Assembly: GCA_002716345.1 (NCBI GenBank) | Contig: PBAP01000013.1 | Span: 36,435-75,590 of the forward strand | Length of the DNA: 39,156 nt | Direction: 5' to 3' | DNA from: Flavobacteriales bacterium | GTDB lineage: Bacteria; Bacteroidota; Bacteroidia; Flavobacteriales; BACL11 | Part shown: positions 8,785 through 17,147 of the stretch, one piece after another | Position numbering within the stretch: position 1 is the first letter of the stretch | Layout of the letters: the number at the start of each line of letters is the position of its first letter | Notes under the pieces: model-generated | What the model saw: only the letters and a program-made list of their open reading frames with translations | The model's database searches: none | What the model was told of the DNA's origin: nothing | Made by a program: the position numbers and the translations under genes

Positions 8785-8868
8785 TGCCCAGAGCGGGAGT
8801 CGAACCCGCACGTTCAAAAAAACACATGGCCCTCAACCATGCCTGTCTACCAATTTCAGCACCTGGGC
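8785..8868 (-). tRNA. tRNA-Leu, anticodon GAG
   Basis: On the minus strand the 84 nt fold into a full cloverleaf: acceptor GCCCAGG with TCTGGGC and discriminator A, D-arm with TTGGTAGAC, anticodon stem CATGG/CCATG with loop TTGAGGG (anticodon GAG), a short variable arm in the class II position, and T-arm GCGGG-TTCGACT-CCCGC. CCA is not encoded. It lies 20 bases downstream of tRNA-Lys and is probably co-transcribed with it. Its 3' end is one base from the stop of the convergent SUI1 gene. Confidence 0.95.
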
Positions 8869-8888
8869 TAGCTGTTAAAAGGTAATTG

Positions 8889-8961
8889 TGACCTGACTGG
8901 GGCTCGAACCCAGGACCCTCTCCTTAAAAGGGAGATGCTCTACCAACTGAGCTATCAGGTC
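8889..8961 (-). tRNA. tRNA-Lys, anticodon TTT
   Basis: A 73-nt cloverleaf on the minus strand: acceptor GACCTGA with TCAGGTC, D-arm AGCTCAGTTGGTAGAGC, anticodon stem TCTCC/GGAGA with loop CTTTTAA (anticodon TTT), and T-arm CTGGG-TTCGAGC-CCCAG. The discriminator is A and CCA is not encoded. It is the first tRNA of a two-tRNA transcript with tRNA-Leu. Confidence 0.96.
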
Positions 8962-8976
8962 TATTATTATTTTTTG

Positions 8977-8984
8977 CAAAGATA
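8977..8984 (-). promoter_or_regulatory. -7 box of the tRNA-Lys/tRNA-Leu transcript
   Basis: Minus-strand TATCTTTG matches TANNTTTG and ends 15 bases before the tRNA-Lys 5' end. No TTTG is found at the expected -33 distance, so only the -7 element is supported. Confidence 0.6.
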
Positions 8985-9045
8985 TTACTTTTTATAATTA
9001 TAGTTTATCTAATTTTTTATTTTAATTTGGAACAAAATATATCTT

Positions 9046-9552
9046 ATGAACAAGATTATATTGATAGGTTTTATGTCCTCAGGAAAAACTTCTGTAGCCA
9101 GAACATTGTCCATTAAAAAAAATATTATTCACATGGACACAGATCTAGCAATTGAAAAGAGATTTAATTTAAAAATTGGTGAAATTTTTGATAAATATGG
9201 TGAATCATTTTTTAGAGAACAAGAATCAATAGTTTTAAAAAAAATTGACAATTCAAATTTAAATATGATTATTTCAACAGGTGGAGGTACTCCAATACAC
9301 ACCTCTAACATGCAAAAATTAAATAAAATTGGTAAGACAATTTACTTAGAAAATAGTTTTGAGTTTTTATATAAAATTCTAAAAAGAGACAAAGAAAGTA
9401 GGCCTCTATTTAAAATGCATAATAAAAATGAGCTAAGTAAAATTTACAATGAAAGAGTTAAAATATATTCAAATGCTCATTTTAAAATTAATTGTAGAAA
9501 AAAATCGTTAAGTGATATTTCAGAAGAGATAAGCAACTTTATTAGCTTCTAA
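9046..9552 (+). CDS. aroK: Shikimate kinase
   Basis: A 168-residue P-loop kinase that phosphorylates shikimate at the 3-hydroxyl in chorismate synthesis. Walker A is GFMSSGKT at 8-15; DTD at 31-33 binds shikimate and magnesium; FFREQE and the STGGGTP loop near 78-84 are the substrate-binding and Walker B-like motifs; RDKESRPLF is the lid/adenine region. Length is normal for AroK. The last 33 bases overlap the end of the convergent phosphoribosyltransferase gene. The partner pathway gene aroC lies about 9 kb away on the other strand, so the pathway is scattered. Confidence 0.93.
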   Translation: MNKIILIGFMSSGKTSVARTLSIKKNIIHMDTDLAIEKRFNLKIGEIFDKYGESFFREQESIVLKKIDNSNLNMIISTGGGTPIHTSNMQKLNKIGKTIYLENSFEFLYKILKRDKESRPLFKMHNKNELSKIYNERVKIYSNAHFKINCRKKSLSDISEEISNFISF

Positions 9553-10017
9553 CTCGACTTCTATAAATTGTCTAAGTGTAGTCGACACCTCTATCCCAAC
9601 ATAATCAGTCTTAATTGGATAATTATGGTGCTTTCTATCTACCAAAACCAATGTTGAAATTTTATTTGTAAAATTAGAAATTAAGCTTGAAACAACATAT
9701 ATCATTGTTTTTCCTGAGCTGCAAACATCATCAATAACAATCGTAGATGTATTTCTGTGAGTTTCTATGCTATTATTGTAAATAACACATTCGTTAAAAG
9801 GTTTATGTTTGTCTACTAAGACTTGAGTTACATCAATTTTTATTTTGCAAATTTTGCTTAGCTCTTTCTTGATAAGCTTTGCTAGAATAAATCCATTTTT
9901 TTTTATGCCAACTAACAATAACTTTTTATTATTTAAATTTCTCTCTAAAATTTCATAAGAAAGTCTTTTTATCTTTCTATCAATTGAAATTTCATCTAGT
10001 ATAACTGCTTTTTTCAT
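9520..10017 (-). CDS. PyrR-like phosphoribosyltransferase
   Basis: A 165-residue type I phosphoribosyltransferase. The PRPP motif is VIDDVCSSGKTM; downstream LVDRKHHNYPIKTDYVGIEVSTT matches the PyrR LVDRGHRELPIRADYVGxNVPT block. PyrR proteins are uracil phosphoribosyltransferases and in some bacteria RNA-binding attenuators of pyrimidine operons. Bacteroidota copies next to shikimate kinase are usually annotated only as phosphoribosyltransferase. I take ATG at 10017-10015 (MKKAVILDE); the frame can be extended to a TTG at 10035, but that TTG lies inside the -7 box. It overlaps aroK tail to tail by 33 bases. Whether it acts on uracil or regulates RNA cannot be read from the sequence. Confidence 0.8.
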   Translation of the reverse strand: MKKAVILDEISIDRKIKRLSYEILERNLNNKKLLLVGIKKNGFILAKLIKKELSKICKIKIDVTQVLVDKHKPFNECVIYNNSIETHRNTSTIVIDDVCSSGKTMIYVVSSLISNFTNKISTLVLVDRKHHNYPIKTDYVGIEVSTTLRQFIEVELEANKVAYLF

Positions 10018-10032
10018 TTTGATGATGAAAGT

Positions 10033-10040
10033 CAAATTTA
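10033..10040 (-). promoter_or_regulatory. -7 box of the PyrR-like gene
   Basis: Minus-strand TAAATTTG, a match to TANNTTTG, ends 15 bases before the chosen ATG. It also argues against the longer reading frame that would start inside this box. No TTTG at -33. Confidence 0.6.
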
Positions 10041-10077
10041 GTAATTATAATATTATTTTAATATATTGTAGCATATT

Positions 10078-10863
10078 ATGAAAAAAGAATTGTCATTTTT
10101 CTTGGTTTTGTTAGTAATATTTATGTTTCATAATAATTCTACACTAAATAGTTATCCATTTGGCTCTCCAGGCAATAAGACTGGCTCAATTGGTGATGGC
10201 GGGCAAAATTGTATGGGATGTCATTATGGATCTAATATTGGTGTTGGTGGTAGCATAAGTTCAAATTTCCTTAACAACACTTACATTCCTGGAAATACTT
10301 ACACTTTAACTTTAAATGCACCAAGTAACTACCCTAACTACGGATTTGAGATAACAGCTGAGGACCCTGTTACAGGCTCTAATAAGGGCATATTTATAAT
10401 TACTGACAATTTAAATACAAAAAGCATTGAAAATTCAACTTCAGTTACACATACAATTGATGGCACCAGTCAAGAAAGTTGGACATTCGATTGGACTGCA
10501 CCTGGCTTTGCAAGTTCTTCTTCTAGCGTAAAATTCTATGCATCAATAATAAATGGAAATGGCAACGGATCAAATAGTGGTGATACTTATTGTGAAAATT
10601 CTTTAACTGTTTTTGAAAATACGTCTTCACTATCTAATGAAATTAATCGTGTTTATATTTACATTTCAGAAAACAAAATTTTTATCAATAATTTTATTGA
10701 TTGGATACAAATTTCAGATTTATCTGGCCGAGTAATTTATAGAGATAACAAGCTGATAAAAGGTGATAAAATTTTAATTCAAAGCGAAAAATTACACATT
10801 GTAGAGTTTTTCTCTGATGAAAAATACTTTTCAAATAAAATTTATATCCAGCCTACTTTATAA
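10078..10863 (+). CDS. Secreted choice-of-anchor V type protein with CxxCH motif and probable T9SS sorting domain
   Basis: A 261-residue secreted protein. Residues 1-26 are a signal peptide (KKELSFFLVLLVIFMF). Next comes PFGSPGNKTGSIGDGGQNC-MGCH, the pattern of Bacteroidota choice-of-anchor V proteins (GSPGxxTGSPGDGxxCxxCH). The CMGCH is a perfect c-type heme attachment motif, although these proteins are rarely described as cytochromes. The middle is a Reeler/beta-sandwich-like domain (YTLTLNAPS...GFEITAEDP, SWTFDWTAP, VKFYASIINGNGNGS). The last 70 or so residues (IYISENKIFINN...IQISDLSGRVIYRDNKL) resemble a T9SS type A sorting domain, so export to the cell surface is likely. It overlaps the convergent PorE-like gene by 11 bases. 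Confidence 0.75.
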   Translation: MKKELSFFLVLLVIFMFHNNSTLNSYPFGSPGNKTGSIGDGGQNCMGCHYGSNIGVGGSISSNFLNNTYIPGNTYTLTLNAPSNYPNYGFEITAEDPVTGSNKGIFIITDNLNTKSIENSTSVTHTIDGTSQESWTFDWTAPGFASSSSSVKFYASIINGNGNGSNSGDTYCENSLTVFENTSSLSNEINRVYIYISENKIFINNFIDWIQISDLSGRVIYRDNKLIKGDKILIQSEKLHIVEFFSDEKYFSNKIYIQPTL

Positions 10864-12934
10864 TCTTGAACTCCGTTCTTCTGTTTTGACTTCTACCCAA
10901 TTCATCTGAGTTAGAACTAACTGGCAAAGTTTGTCCATAGCCAATCGATATGATTCTTTGATTACTAATACCTTTATTAATCAGATATTTTTTTACAGCA
11001 TCAGCTCTTTTTTGTGATAAAAGTTCATTATAAACCTCAGAACCCAAATTGTCAGTATGACCGGAAATTTCAATTTTTAAATCTTTAAATTCAACTAATA
11101 AATTGAATAGCCTATCAAGTTCTGTAAAAGAAGATTTTTTAAGATTATATTTATCAAGATCAAAAAAAACATTCTTGAGTATGATATTATTTCCAACTGA
11201 TATACTCTTCAAATAAATTTCTTTTTCTACTATATTAAATTCACTATCCTTTGGAAGATCAAAATTCTCTGAGTGAAATAAATAATTTTTAGATTCGATT
11301 GATATACCATAATTCTTTCCAGAAGGAAGAGCAACCAAGAAAGAACCGTCTAATCTATTTGTTTTAAGTGTATTATAATTGTTTTCATTACTGTTGTCAA
11401 CTATTTTAATTTCTGATTCAACAGGCTTTAAAGAAACATTATCCAAAACCTTACCTCTAAAAATTGTAAGAAGTTTTAAACTTTCTTTTGGAGCATTTTT
11501 TTTCTTTAAAGAAGCAATTGGTTTAATTTCAGAGAATAACTTGTCCTCAGACTGCGATAACATAAGTTTCTTATCTCCTTTATATTTCATTTTATAAATA
11601 TCATATCCTCCATTACCAGAGGGTCTATTAGAAGAAAAATAAGCAGTTCTCCCATCAGCAGTCATTACAAAATAATTATCGTCATAGATTGTATTTATGG
11701 GGTAACCCAAATTAACAGGCTTTCCCCACTGTCCAAGATCATCAATTTCTGAAACAAAAATGTCATAACCACCCATACTATCATGACCTTTGGAGCTAAA
11801 ATACATTGTTTTGCCATCAGGATGAATATAAACTGAACCCTCATCATAATTTGTATTAATTTCAATACCAGCACTTTGAGCACCACCCCAGATATTTCGT
11901 TCTTTATTTTTTACTCCAGAGAAGTAAATATCTTTGTTTCCACTATAGCCACCATTAGTAACGAAATATACTTTTACCTCGAATGGATCATAGCTAGTAA
12001 AAAACTCATCATTTTCTGTGTTTGGTCCTCTTAACTCATCTCCCATTTTTCTTTTGCCTTCAGTCCAATTATTATCTTTTCTGAAAGATTCATAAATATC
12101 AAAATTGTCATTGTTGAACTTAGAATACATTAACTTACTTCCGTCATAATACAAAGAACCAGATATATCGTTATCCAATGAGGTCAAACTTGAAATTGAA
12201 ACTGCATTTTTTTTATTCTTTTTTAAATCTAAACTATAAATATCAAAATCATAACGATTAAACTCATCTGAGAGATTTTCATTTTGCATATTTGAAGAAA
12301 AAATCAGTTCATCCTCATACAAACTTACACAAGATGCTATTTCATCTGCTGCAGAGTTAATCCCCAAATTATCAACCCATACTTCTTGCTTATTTTTTTC
12401 TTTCTCAATTGCACTTTCACACTCTCTAATTGTTTTTTTAATGATTTTTTTTAATTTTTCATAATCTTTTTTCTTGAGTTTTGATTTTAAAGCCTTTAGT
12501 TTTTTAATGCAGTTATCATATTCATAATCTAGCTTTGATTTTAATGCATCAAGAAAAAACTCATAATCCTCAAACTCATTACTAGATTTTATAGCTTTTG
12601 TCAAATAAAAATTAGCATCATGCATTTTGGTTGTATAATACAATGCCTCTCCAATTTTAAAATTTAGTTCAACATTGTATTGATTAATTTTGTAAGCCAA
12701 AAAATAATGATATAATGCTTTTTCAAAAAAATCAAATGTATTCTCTAATTGATATAAAGCATTTCTGGCACTATAGAAAAATTCATCACCTTTTTTTATT
12801 TCATTTTTTGCAAATTTTAAATCTGATTTATTCTTAATATGACTTAACTTAAAAGAAATATTTTCTTGAGAGTAAACACTTAAAGAAGTATTTAAAAAAA
12901 TAAAGATTGAAATTAAAACTTTAGTAACAGTCAT
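10853..12934 (-). CDS. PorE-like OmpA-family protein (TPR + beta-propeller + OmpA)
   Basis: A 693-residue envelope protein with a signal peptide (ISIFIFLNTSLSVYSQ, no clear lipobox). Residues about 40-180 are lysine-rich TPR-like helices. Residues about 190-440 contain PD40/WD40-like blades such as TMYFSSKGHDSMGGYDIFVSE and TAYFSSNRPSGNGGYDIYKMK. About 490-580 is a carboxypeptidase-regulatory/CnaB-like domain, and 590-693 an OmpA C-terminal domain with ISGHTDNLGS and RSQNRRTEFKI, which binds peptidoglycan. This order matches PorE of the type IX secretion system, thought to tie the PorK/N/L/M complex to the cell wall. The gene overlaps the upstream TPR gene by 14 bases. A paralog with the same architecture lies at 15243-17147. 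PorE is the best guess; many Bacteroidota have several look-alikes. Confidence 0.78.
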   Translation of the reverse strand: MTVTKVLISIFIFLNTSLSVYSQENISFKLSHIKNKSDLKFAKNEIKKGDEFFYSARNALYQLENTFDFFEKALYHYFLAYKINQYNVELNFKIGEALYYTTKMHDANFYLTKAIKSSNEFEDYEFFLDALKSKLDYEYDNCIKKLKALKSKLKKKDYEKLKKIIKKTIRECESAIEKEKNKQEVWVDNLGINSAADEIASCVSLYEDELIFSSNMQNENLSDEFNRYDFDIYSLDLKKNKKNAVSISSLTSLDNDISGSLYYDGSKLMYSKFNNDNFDIYESFRKDNNWTEGKRKMGDELRGPNTENDEFFTSYDPFEVKVYFVTNGGYSGNKDIYFSGVKNKERNIWGGAQSAGIEINTNYDEGSVYIHPDGKTMYFSSKGHDSMGGYDIFVSEIDDLGQWGKPVNLGYPINTIYDDNYFVMTADGRTAYFSSNRPSGNGGYDIYKMKYKGDKKLMLSQSEDKLFSEIKPIASLKKKNAPKESLKLLTIFRGKVLDNVSLKPVESEIKIVDNSNENNYNTLKTNRLDGSFLVALPSGKNYGISIESKNYLFHSENFDLPKDSEFNIVEKEIYLKSISVGNNIILKNVFFDLDKYNLKKSSFTELDRLFNLLVEFKDLKIEISGHTDNLGSEVYNELLSQKRADAVKKYLINKGISNQRIISIGYGQTLPVSSNSDELGRSQNRRTEFKIIK

Positions 12935-14006
12935 TGTTAATGAATTTTTTCGCTAATTCGGAACCAAGTTTGCTTGCTCTGTTCCAATCTTCACAAGCTT
13001 TTCTTTCATTTCTCACTGTTTGATAATATATTCCTCGATTAATTAATGCAGTTACAAAATCTGGATGTATTTCAATGCATTTATTTAACAATTCAATGGT
13101 TTTAGCTAAATCATTACTATTGTAGAAGCAAACACTTAAATTATTTAAAGCTAATGTATAGCTAGAATCAATTTCTAAGCTTTTTTTAAAATCTTTTTTA
13201 GCATTATCTATATCTCCATTTTCAAGGAACACCTCACCTCTATTATTGAAACTTAATTTGTTTTGCTTATCTAGAGTAATTGATTTATTGTAAAAATAAA
13301 TTGAACTATCTAAAATTCCAATCGCTTTATATAAACTTGCAATATTATTGTAATATAATGAAGATTTATTATTCATTTTTATACAAATTTTGTAATCTGA
13401 AAGAGATTTATTAAAGTTTTTCTGTTTTCTATAAATACCCGCTCTTTCATGAAAAAAAAAGTCTTTTTCTTCAATATTTATCGCTTTGTTCATGTTATCA
13501 AGTGCATTGCTATAATCTTGATTTTTAATGTTAATTAAAGATTTCCAATAAAAGACATCAGAAAAATTTGGAAAATTTTCTATTATTATATTAAAATAAA
13601 AATTGGCCGAATCATTTTTACTGATTGATCTGTAATAATTTCCAATTTCAGAAATATAAAAAACATTTAAAGAATCGAAAAATAAAGCTTTTTTAATATT
13701 ATGTAAAAATTCAAATTTTAAATCAATGTCATAATAACATTTTGAAAGTAAAAAATAACTATTTGCACTTGTAGAATCTAAACTTACACATTCATCAAGT
13801 AATGAAATTGCATTATTAAGCTTTCCTAAATTAAACTTGTCAATTGCTTCGTTGTATTTATTTTCGAACAGAATTAATTTTTTATTGTTTAGATTTAGCT
13901 TATTTATTGAATCAATAAATAAAGAGTCATTCTTATTTATTAAATCTTGGCAATAAGAGTTGCTGCTTAAATAAAAAAATAAAAAAATAATTAAAGGTAA
14001 TCTCAT
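12921..14006 (-). CDS. Secreted tetratricopeptide-repeat protein
   Basis: A 361-residue protein made almost entirely of TPR units (for example NSYFLLSKCYYDI, SLYYNNIASLYKAIGILDSSIYFYNKSI, LSFNNRGEVFLENGDIDNAKKDFKKSLEID, LALNNLSVCFYNSNDLAKTIELLNKCIEI). I start at ATG 14006 (MRLPLIIFLFFYLSSNSYCQ), which gives a standard signal peptide; an upstream in-frame ATG at 14033 adds nine hydrophobic residues and is less likely. It ends in KKFINNDCY. It overlaps the PorE-like gene by 14 bases, so the two are probably made together and may interact in the periplasm. No specific function is visible. Confidence 0.8.
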   Translation of the reverse strand: MRLPLIIFLFFYLSSNSYCQDLINKNDSLFIDSINKLNLNNKKLILFENKYNEAIDKFNLGKLNNAISLLDECVSLDSTSANSYFLLSKCYYDIDLKFEFLHNIKKALFFDSLNVFYISEIGNYYRSISKNDSANFYFNIIIENFPNFSDVFYWKSLINIKNQDYSNALDNMNKAINIEEKDFFFHERAGIYRKQKNFNKSLSDYKICIKMNNKSSLYYNNIASLYKAIGILDSSIYFYNKSITLDKQNKLSFNNRGEVFLENGDIDNAKKDFKKSLEIDSSYTLALNNLSVCFYNSNDLAKTIELLNKCIEIHPDFVTALINRGIYYQTVRNERKACEDWNRASKLGSELAKKFINNDCY

Positions 14007-14130
14007 ACGTAAAAATAAAAATAAAAATTTCAAATCAAGATAAAAATATTTATTTTATAACTTAATAAATTAATTTATATATATTTATTTAAAATATTGA
14101 TTATCATTAACATATAACAGTATAGTGTCA

Positions 14131-14164
14131 TTTTGTCAGTAGTAGATTTTTATTGTTAAATTTG
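14131..14164 (+). promoter_or_regulatory. Promoter of trmD, placing transcription start at the ATG
   Basis: TTTTG at 14131-14135, a 21-base spacer, then TAAATTTG at 14157-14164. Only four bases (CTAA) separate the box from the trmD ATG at 14169. Since transcription in this promoter class starts a few bases after the -7 box, the mRNA should be leaderless or nearly so. Confidence 0.72.
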
Positions 14165-14168
14165 CTAA

Positions 14169-14840
14169 ATGAGAATTGATATAATTACACTTTTTCCTGA
14201 TTTTTTTAAAAATTCATTTTCATATTCTATTTTTCAAAGAGCAATTAAAAATAAGATTATAGATATCAAAATACATGATTTAAGAAAATTTACTAACAAC
14301 AAACAAAAAAGTGTTGATGACTATCAATATGGAGGTGGTGCTGGTATGGTTATATGTATTGAACCAATCTATAATTGTATTCAAAAACTAAAAAGTGAAA
14401 GACATTATGAGGAAATTATTTATCTAACTCCTGATGGTGAAAGACTTAAACAGTCAATATGCAATAAAATATCAACATTCAATAATATTATTTTACTTTG
14501 CGGACACTACAAAGGCATTGATCAAAGAGCCAGAGACACGCTTATAACTAAGGAAATTTCCATTGGAGATTATGTTTTGAGTGGAGGTGAAATACCTGCA
14601 CTTGTTATCACAGATTCAATTATGAGAATTATTCCTGGTGCAATTTCTGATGAGACATCAGCATTAACTGACTCTTTTCAAGATAACTTAATTGCACCTC
14701 CTGTCTATACAAGGCCATCTAACTTTTTGAACTTATGTGTTCCTAATGTATTACTTTCAGGTAATAAAAAACTAATTGATAAATGGAGAGAAAATAAGTC
14801 TATTGAAAACACAAAAAAAAGGAGACCTGATTTAATTTAA
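14169..14840 (+). CDS. trmD: tRNA (guanine-37-N1) methyltransferase
   Basis: A 223-residue SPOUT-class methyltransferase that makes m1G37 in tRNAs from S-adenosylmethionine and prevents frameshifting. Signature blocks are MRIDIITLFPDFF at the N-terminus, DDYQYGGGAGMV, the knot motifs IILLCGHYKGIDQR and IGDYVLSGGEIPALVI, and the C-terminal YTRPSNF. Length is normal. It is followed by rplS after 53 bases, the conserved trmD-rplS pair. The start codon sits four bases after a consensus -7 box, with no room for a ribosome-binding site. Confidence 0.96.
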   Translation: MRIDIITLFPDFFKNSFSYSIFQRAIKNKIIDIKIHDLRKFTNNKQKSVDDYQYGGGAGMVICIEPIYNCIQKLKSERHYEEIIYLTPDGERLKQSICNKISTFNNIILLCGHYKGIDQRARDTLITKEISIGDYVLSGGEIPALVITDSIMRIIPGAISDETSALTDSFQDNLIAPPVYTRPSNFLNLCVPNVLLSGNKKLIDKWRENKSIENTKKRRPDLI

Positions 14841-14868
14841 ATAAATAAATAAAAAAGAAAAAAAATGC

Positions 14869-14876
14869 TATTTTTG
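14869..14876 (+). promoter_or_regulatory. -7 box of rplS
   Basis: TATTTTTG, a perfect TANNTTTG, ends 17 bases before the rplS ATG. The preceding sequence is A-rich without TTTG at -33. It would allow rplS transcription independent of trmD. Confidence 0.55.
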
Positions 14877-14893
14877 CATGCCTTAAAGAAATA

Positions 14894-15241
14894 ATGAATT
14901 TAGCAGATAAAATATCAAACGAATTAACTGAAATTAAAAATCATCCTCATTTCAAAGCTGGTGATAACATAACAGTATACTACAAAATAAAGGAAGGAAA
15001 CAAGGAACGTATCCAGTTCTTTAAAGGTGATGTTTTACAAATCAAAGGAAAAAAAGCAACTCAAACTTTCACTATTAGAAAAATTTCCAATAATGTTGGT
15101 GTAGAGAGAGTATTTCCGATAAATTCTCCAATGATAGAAAAAATTGAAGTAAATAAAGTTGGAAAAGTTAGAAGAGCCAAAATATTCTATTTAAGAGGGC
15201 TCACTGGCAAAAAAGCAAGAATAAAAGAAGTCAAAAAATAG
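14894..15241 (+). CDS. rplS: 50S ribosomal protein L19
   Basis: 115 residues matching L19 along its whole length: HFKAGDNITVYYKIKEGNKERIQFFKGDVLQIKG, TFTIRKISNNVGVERVFPINSPMIEKIEV and RRAKIFYLRGLTGKKARIKE. L19 sits at the interface of the large and small ribosomal subunits. It follows trmD as in most bacteria. Its stop is one base from the stop of the convergent PorE-like gene, leaving no space for an ordinary terminator. Confidence 0.97.
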   Translation: MNLADKISNELTEIKNHPHFKAGDNITVYYKIKEGNKERIQFFKGDVLQIKGKKATQTFTIRKISNNVGVERVFPINSPMIEKIEVNKVGKVRRAKIFYLRGLTGKKARIKEVKK

Positions 15242-15242
15242 T

Positions 15243-17147
15243 TTATCTTCCAAGAATTTTAAATTCTGTTCTTCTGTTTAACGCTCTACCCTCTTCATTG
15301 TAATTGCTGACAATTGGTATTTCTTCGCCAAAACCCTCATAACTAAGTCTTTGCTTTTGTATTCCTGATTGAATTAAGAAATCATAAACACTTTTAGCTC
15401 TTTCTTGTGACAAATATAAATTTTCAATTTTATTACCCACATTATCCGTATGACCTTCAATTGCAACAACTAAATCTTGATTTTGTTTCAAATATTCGGA
15501 GAAAAGACTTAATACACTCATTGATATTTGATTTATTTTGAATGAATTAAATTCAAATAGAATATCATTAATTTTAAATGATTTTCCATTTTCTATTTTT
15601 TTTATTTCGAAGTTCTTTTTTTGAGGTGATTTATATGATTTGTCATTTGATGATATATAGTTTGAGTTAAAAGCATAACCATCTTTATTTAGAGTTATAA
15701 TAACATCTTCATCTTTTTCTAAAGTTAGTGCTAAAACATACTTACCAGATTCAGCTTTATGAACAGTTTTTGACTGTTTTTTTAAGTTAAAAATTTCAAT
15801 TTTAACATCCTCAACATATTTACCATTTTCATTTTTTAAATCTCCACTAAGAAATAAAACTCTTTTGGGCTTATGCTTATCAGGCATATGAAAAGAATAT
15901 AAATCCCAGCCTCCAATGCCTGACATTTCATTAGATGCAAAATATGCCTTCTCCCCGTCAGTACTTACAACTAAAGAAATTTCACTTTCTCTTGTATTAA
16001 TTGGATGTCCTAGGTTAATAGGTTTCTGCCAATTGCCAACTGAGTCTTTATTTGAAACAAATATGTCATATTTTCCAATTGAAGGATATCTGTCTGATGA
16101 AAAAAACAGTGTTTGATTATCACTGTGTAGAAAAGGAGACTTTTCATTTGAGGATGAATTAACTTCAGATCCTAAATTAACCGGTGCACTCCATTCACTA
16201 TTTATTTTTTCTGAGTAATAAATATCAATACCACCATACCCTCCTTTTCTATTACTTGCAAAAAATAACTTTTTCCCATCAATAGATATGCTTGGCTGTG
16301 ATTCCCAAGAATTTTCTAAATTTATCTTATTATTCATTTTAACAATATCTCCCCATTTTTCATTTTTCTTAATTGAATAAAAAATATCACAGTTATTATA
16401 GCTATTTACTCTACTACATTTTGTATAGTATATAACTGAATTATCAATATTTACAGATGCACCTCCTTCATTATCCTCTTGATTAAAAGGTAAAGGCATT
16501 TTGGCTCCAAATGAAAAAGTAGTATCATTTAATTTGTTAGAATAAGAGAATTCCTCCTCATATCTAGGGACAATCATATCAATACTATTATCTATAAATC
16601 TTCTAGTAAAGTATAAAGTACTTTGATCTGGTGAAAGAATTGGAAGATATTCATCTGCCTCAGATGATACTTTATTAACAATTATAGGATCATAATCTGA
16701 ATCATTATCAATTAACTTACTTATAACATAAGATTTTTCAAAATATTCTACTGATTTTGAATAATAAGGTTCTTGAATCTTAAGATCAATAGCTTTTTTT
16801 AAATATTTAGAACATTTTACATAATCCTCGTACCCATATGAAATCTCAGCCAAAATATAATAACAAATTGGAAATGATACAGGACACTCATCAATTACTT
16901 TTTCAGAAAGCTTTTGGGCATCGAAAAGCTTATTATTTTTCCATAATATGTGTGATTTCAAAGCATAAAATGATATATGATCTTGATTATATTTGTTTAA
17001 TTTTTGTTTTGCAGAAATTAAATCATCTTTTTCAATATGCTTTAATATTTTATTGTAAGTTCTTGATTCTTTTCCTTTTTCAGGTAAACATTCTACACAA
17101 TATACATTAGAACAAAAGTAAAGGAACAAAAAAAGAACTCTAATCAT
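15243..17147 (-). CDS. Second PorE-like OmpA-family protein
   Basis: A 634-residue paralog, in architecture, of the 10853-12934 protein. A short hydrophobic leader (MIRVLFLFLYFCSNVYC) is followed by TPR-like helices to about residue 150, PD40 blades (STLYFTRRF, KLFFASNRKGGYGGIDIYYSE, TLFFSSDRYPSIGKYDIFVSN, KAYFASNEMSGIGGWDLYSF) to about 420, a CnaB/carboxypeptidase-regulatory-like domain, and an OmpA domain with IEGHTDNVGNK and LNRRTEFKILGR. The leader has several cysteines, so a lipoprotein is possible but no lipobox is clear. Expected role is a periplasmic peptidoglycan anchor, possibly for T9SS or gliding machinery. The ATG overlaps the end of the symporter gene by 8 bases, making it third in an aroC-symporter-porE-like run. 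Confidence 0.76.
   Translation of the reverse strand: MIRVLFLFLYFCSNVYCVECLPEKGKESRTYNKILKHIEKDDLISAKQKLNKYNQDHISFYALKSHILWKNNKLFDAQKLSEKVIDECPVSFPICYYILAEISYGYEDYVKCSKYLKKAIDLKIQEPYYSKSVEYFEKSYVISKLIDNDSDYDPIIVNKVSSEADEYLPILSPDQSTLYFTRRFIDNSIDMIVPRYEEEFSYSNKLNDTTFSFGAKMPLPFNQEDNEGGASVNIDNSVIYYTKCSRVNSYNNCDIFYSIKKNEKWGDIVKMNNKINLENSWESQPSISIDGKKLFFASNRKGGYGGIDIYYSEKINSEWSAPVNLGSEVNSSSNEKSPFLHSDNQTLFFSSDRYPSIGKYDIFVSNKDSVGNWQKPINLGHPINTRESEISLVVSTDGEKAYFASNEMSGIGGWDLYSFHMPDKHKPKRVLFLSGDLKNENGKYVEDVKIEIFNLKKQSKTVHKAESGKYVLALTLEKDEDVIITLNKDGYAFNSNYISSNDKSYKSPQKKNFEIKKIENGKSFKINDILFEFNSFKINQISMSVLSLFSEYLKQNQDLVVAIEGHTDNVGNKIENLYLSQERAKSVYDFLIQSGIQKQRLSYEGFGEEIPIVSNYNEEGRALNRRTEFKILGR

Noticed and set aside
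10018-10035. TTG start giving six extra residues for the PyrR-like protein
   Set aside because: The TTG lies inside the TAAATTTG promoter box, so it would not be transcribed as mRNA.
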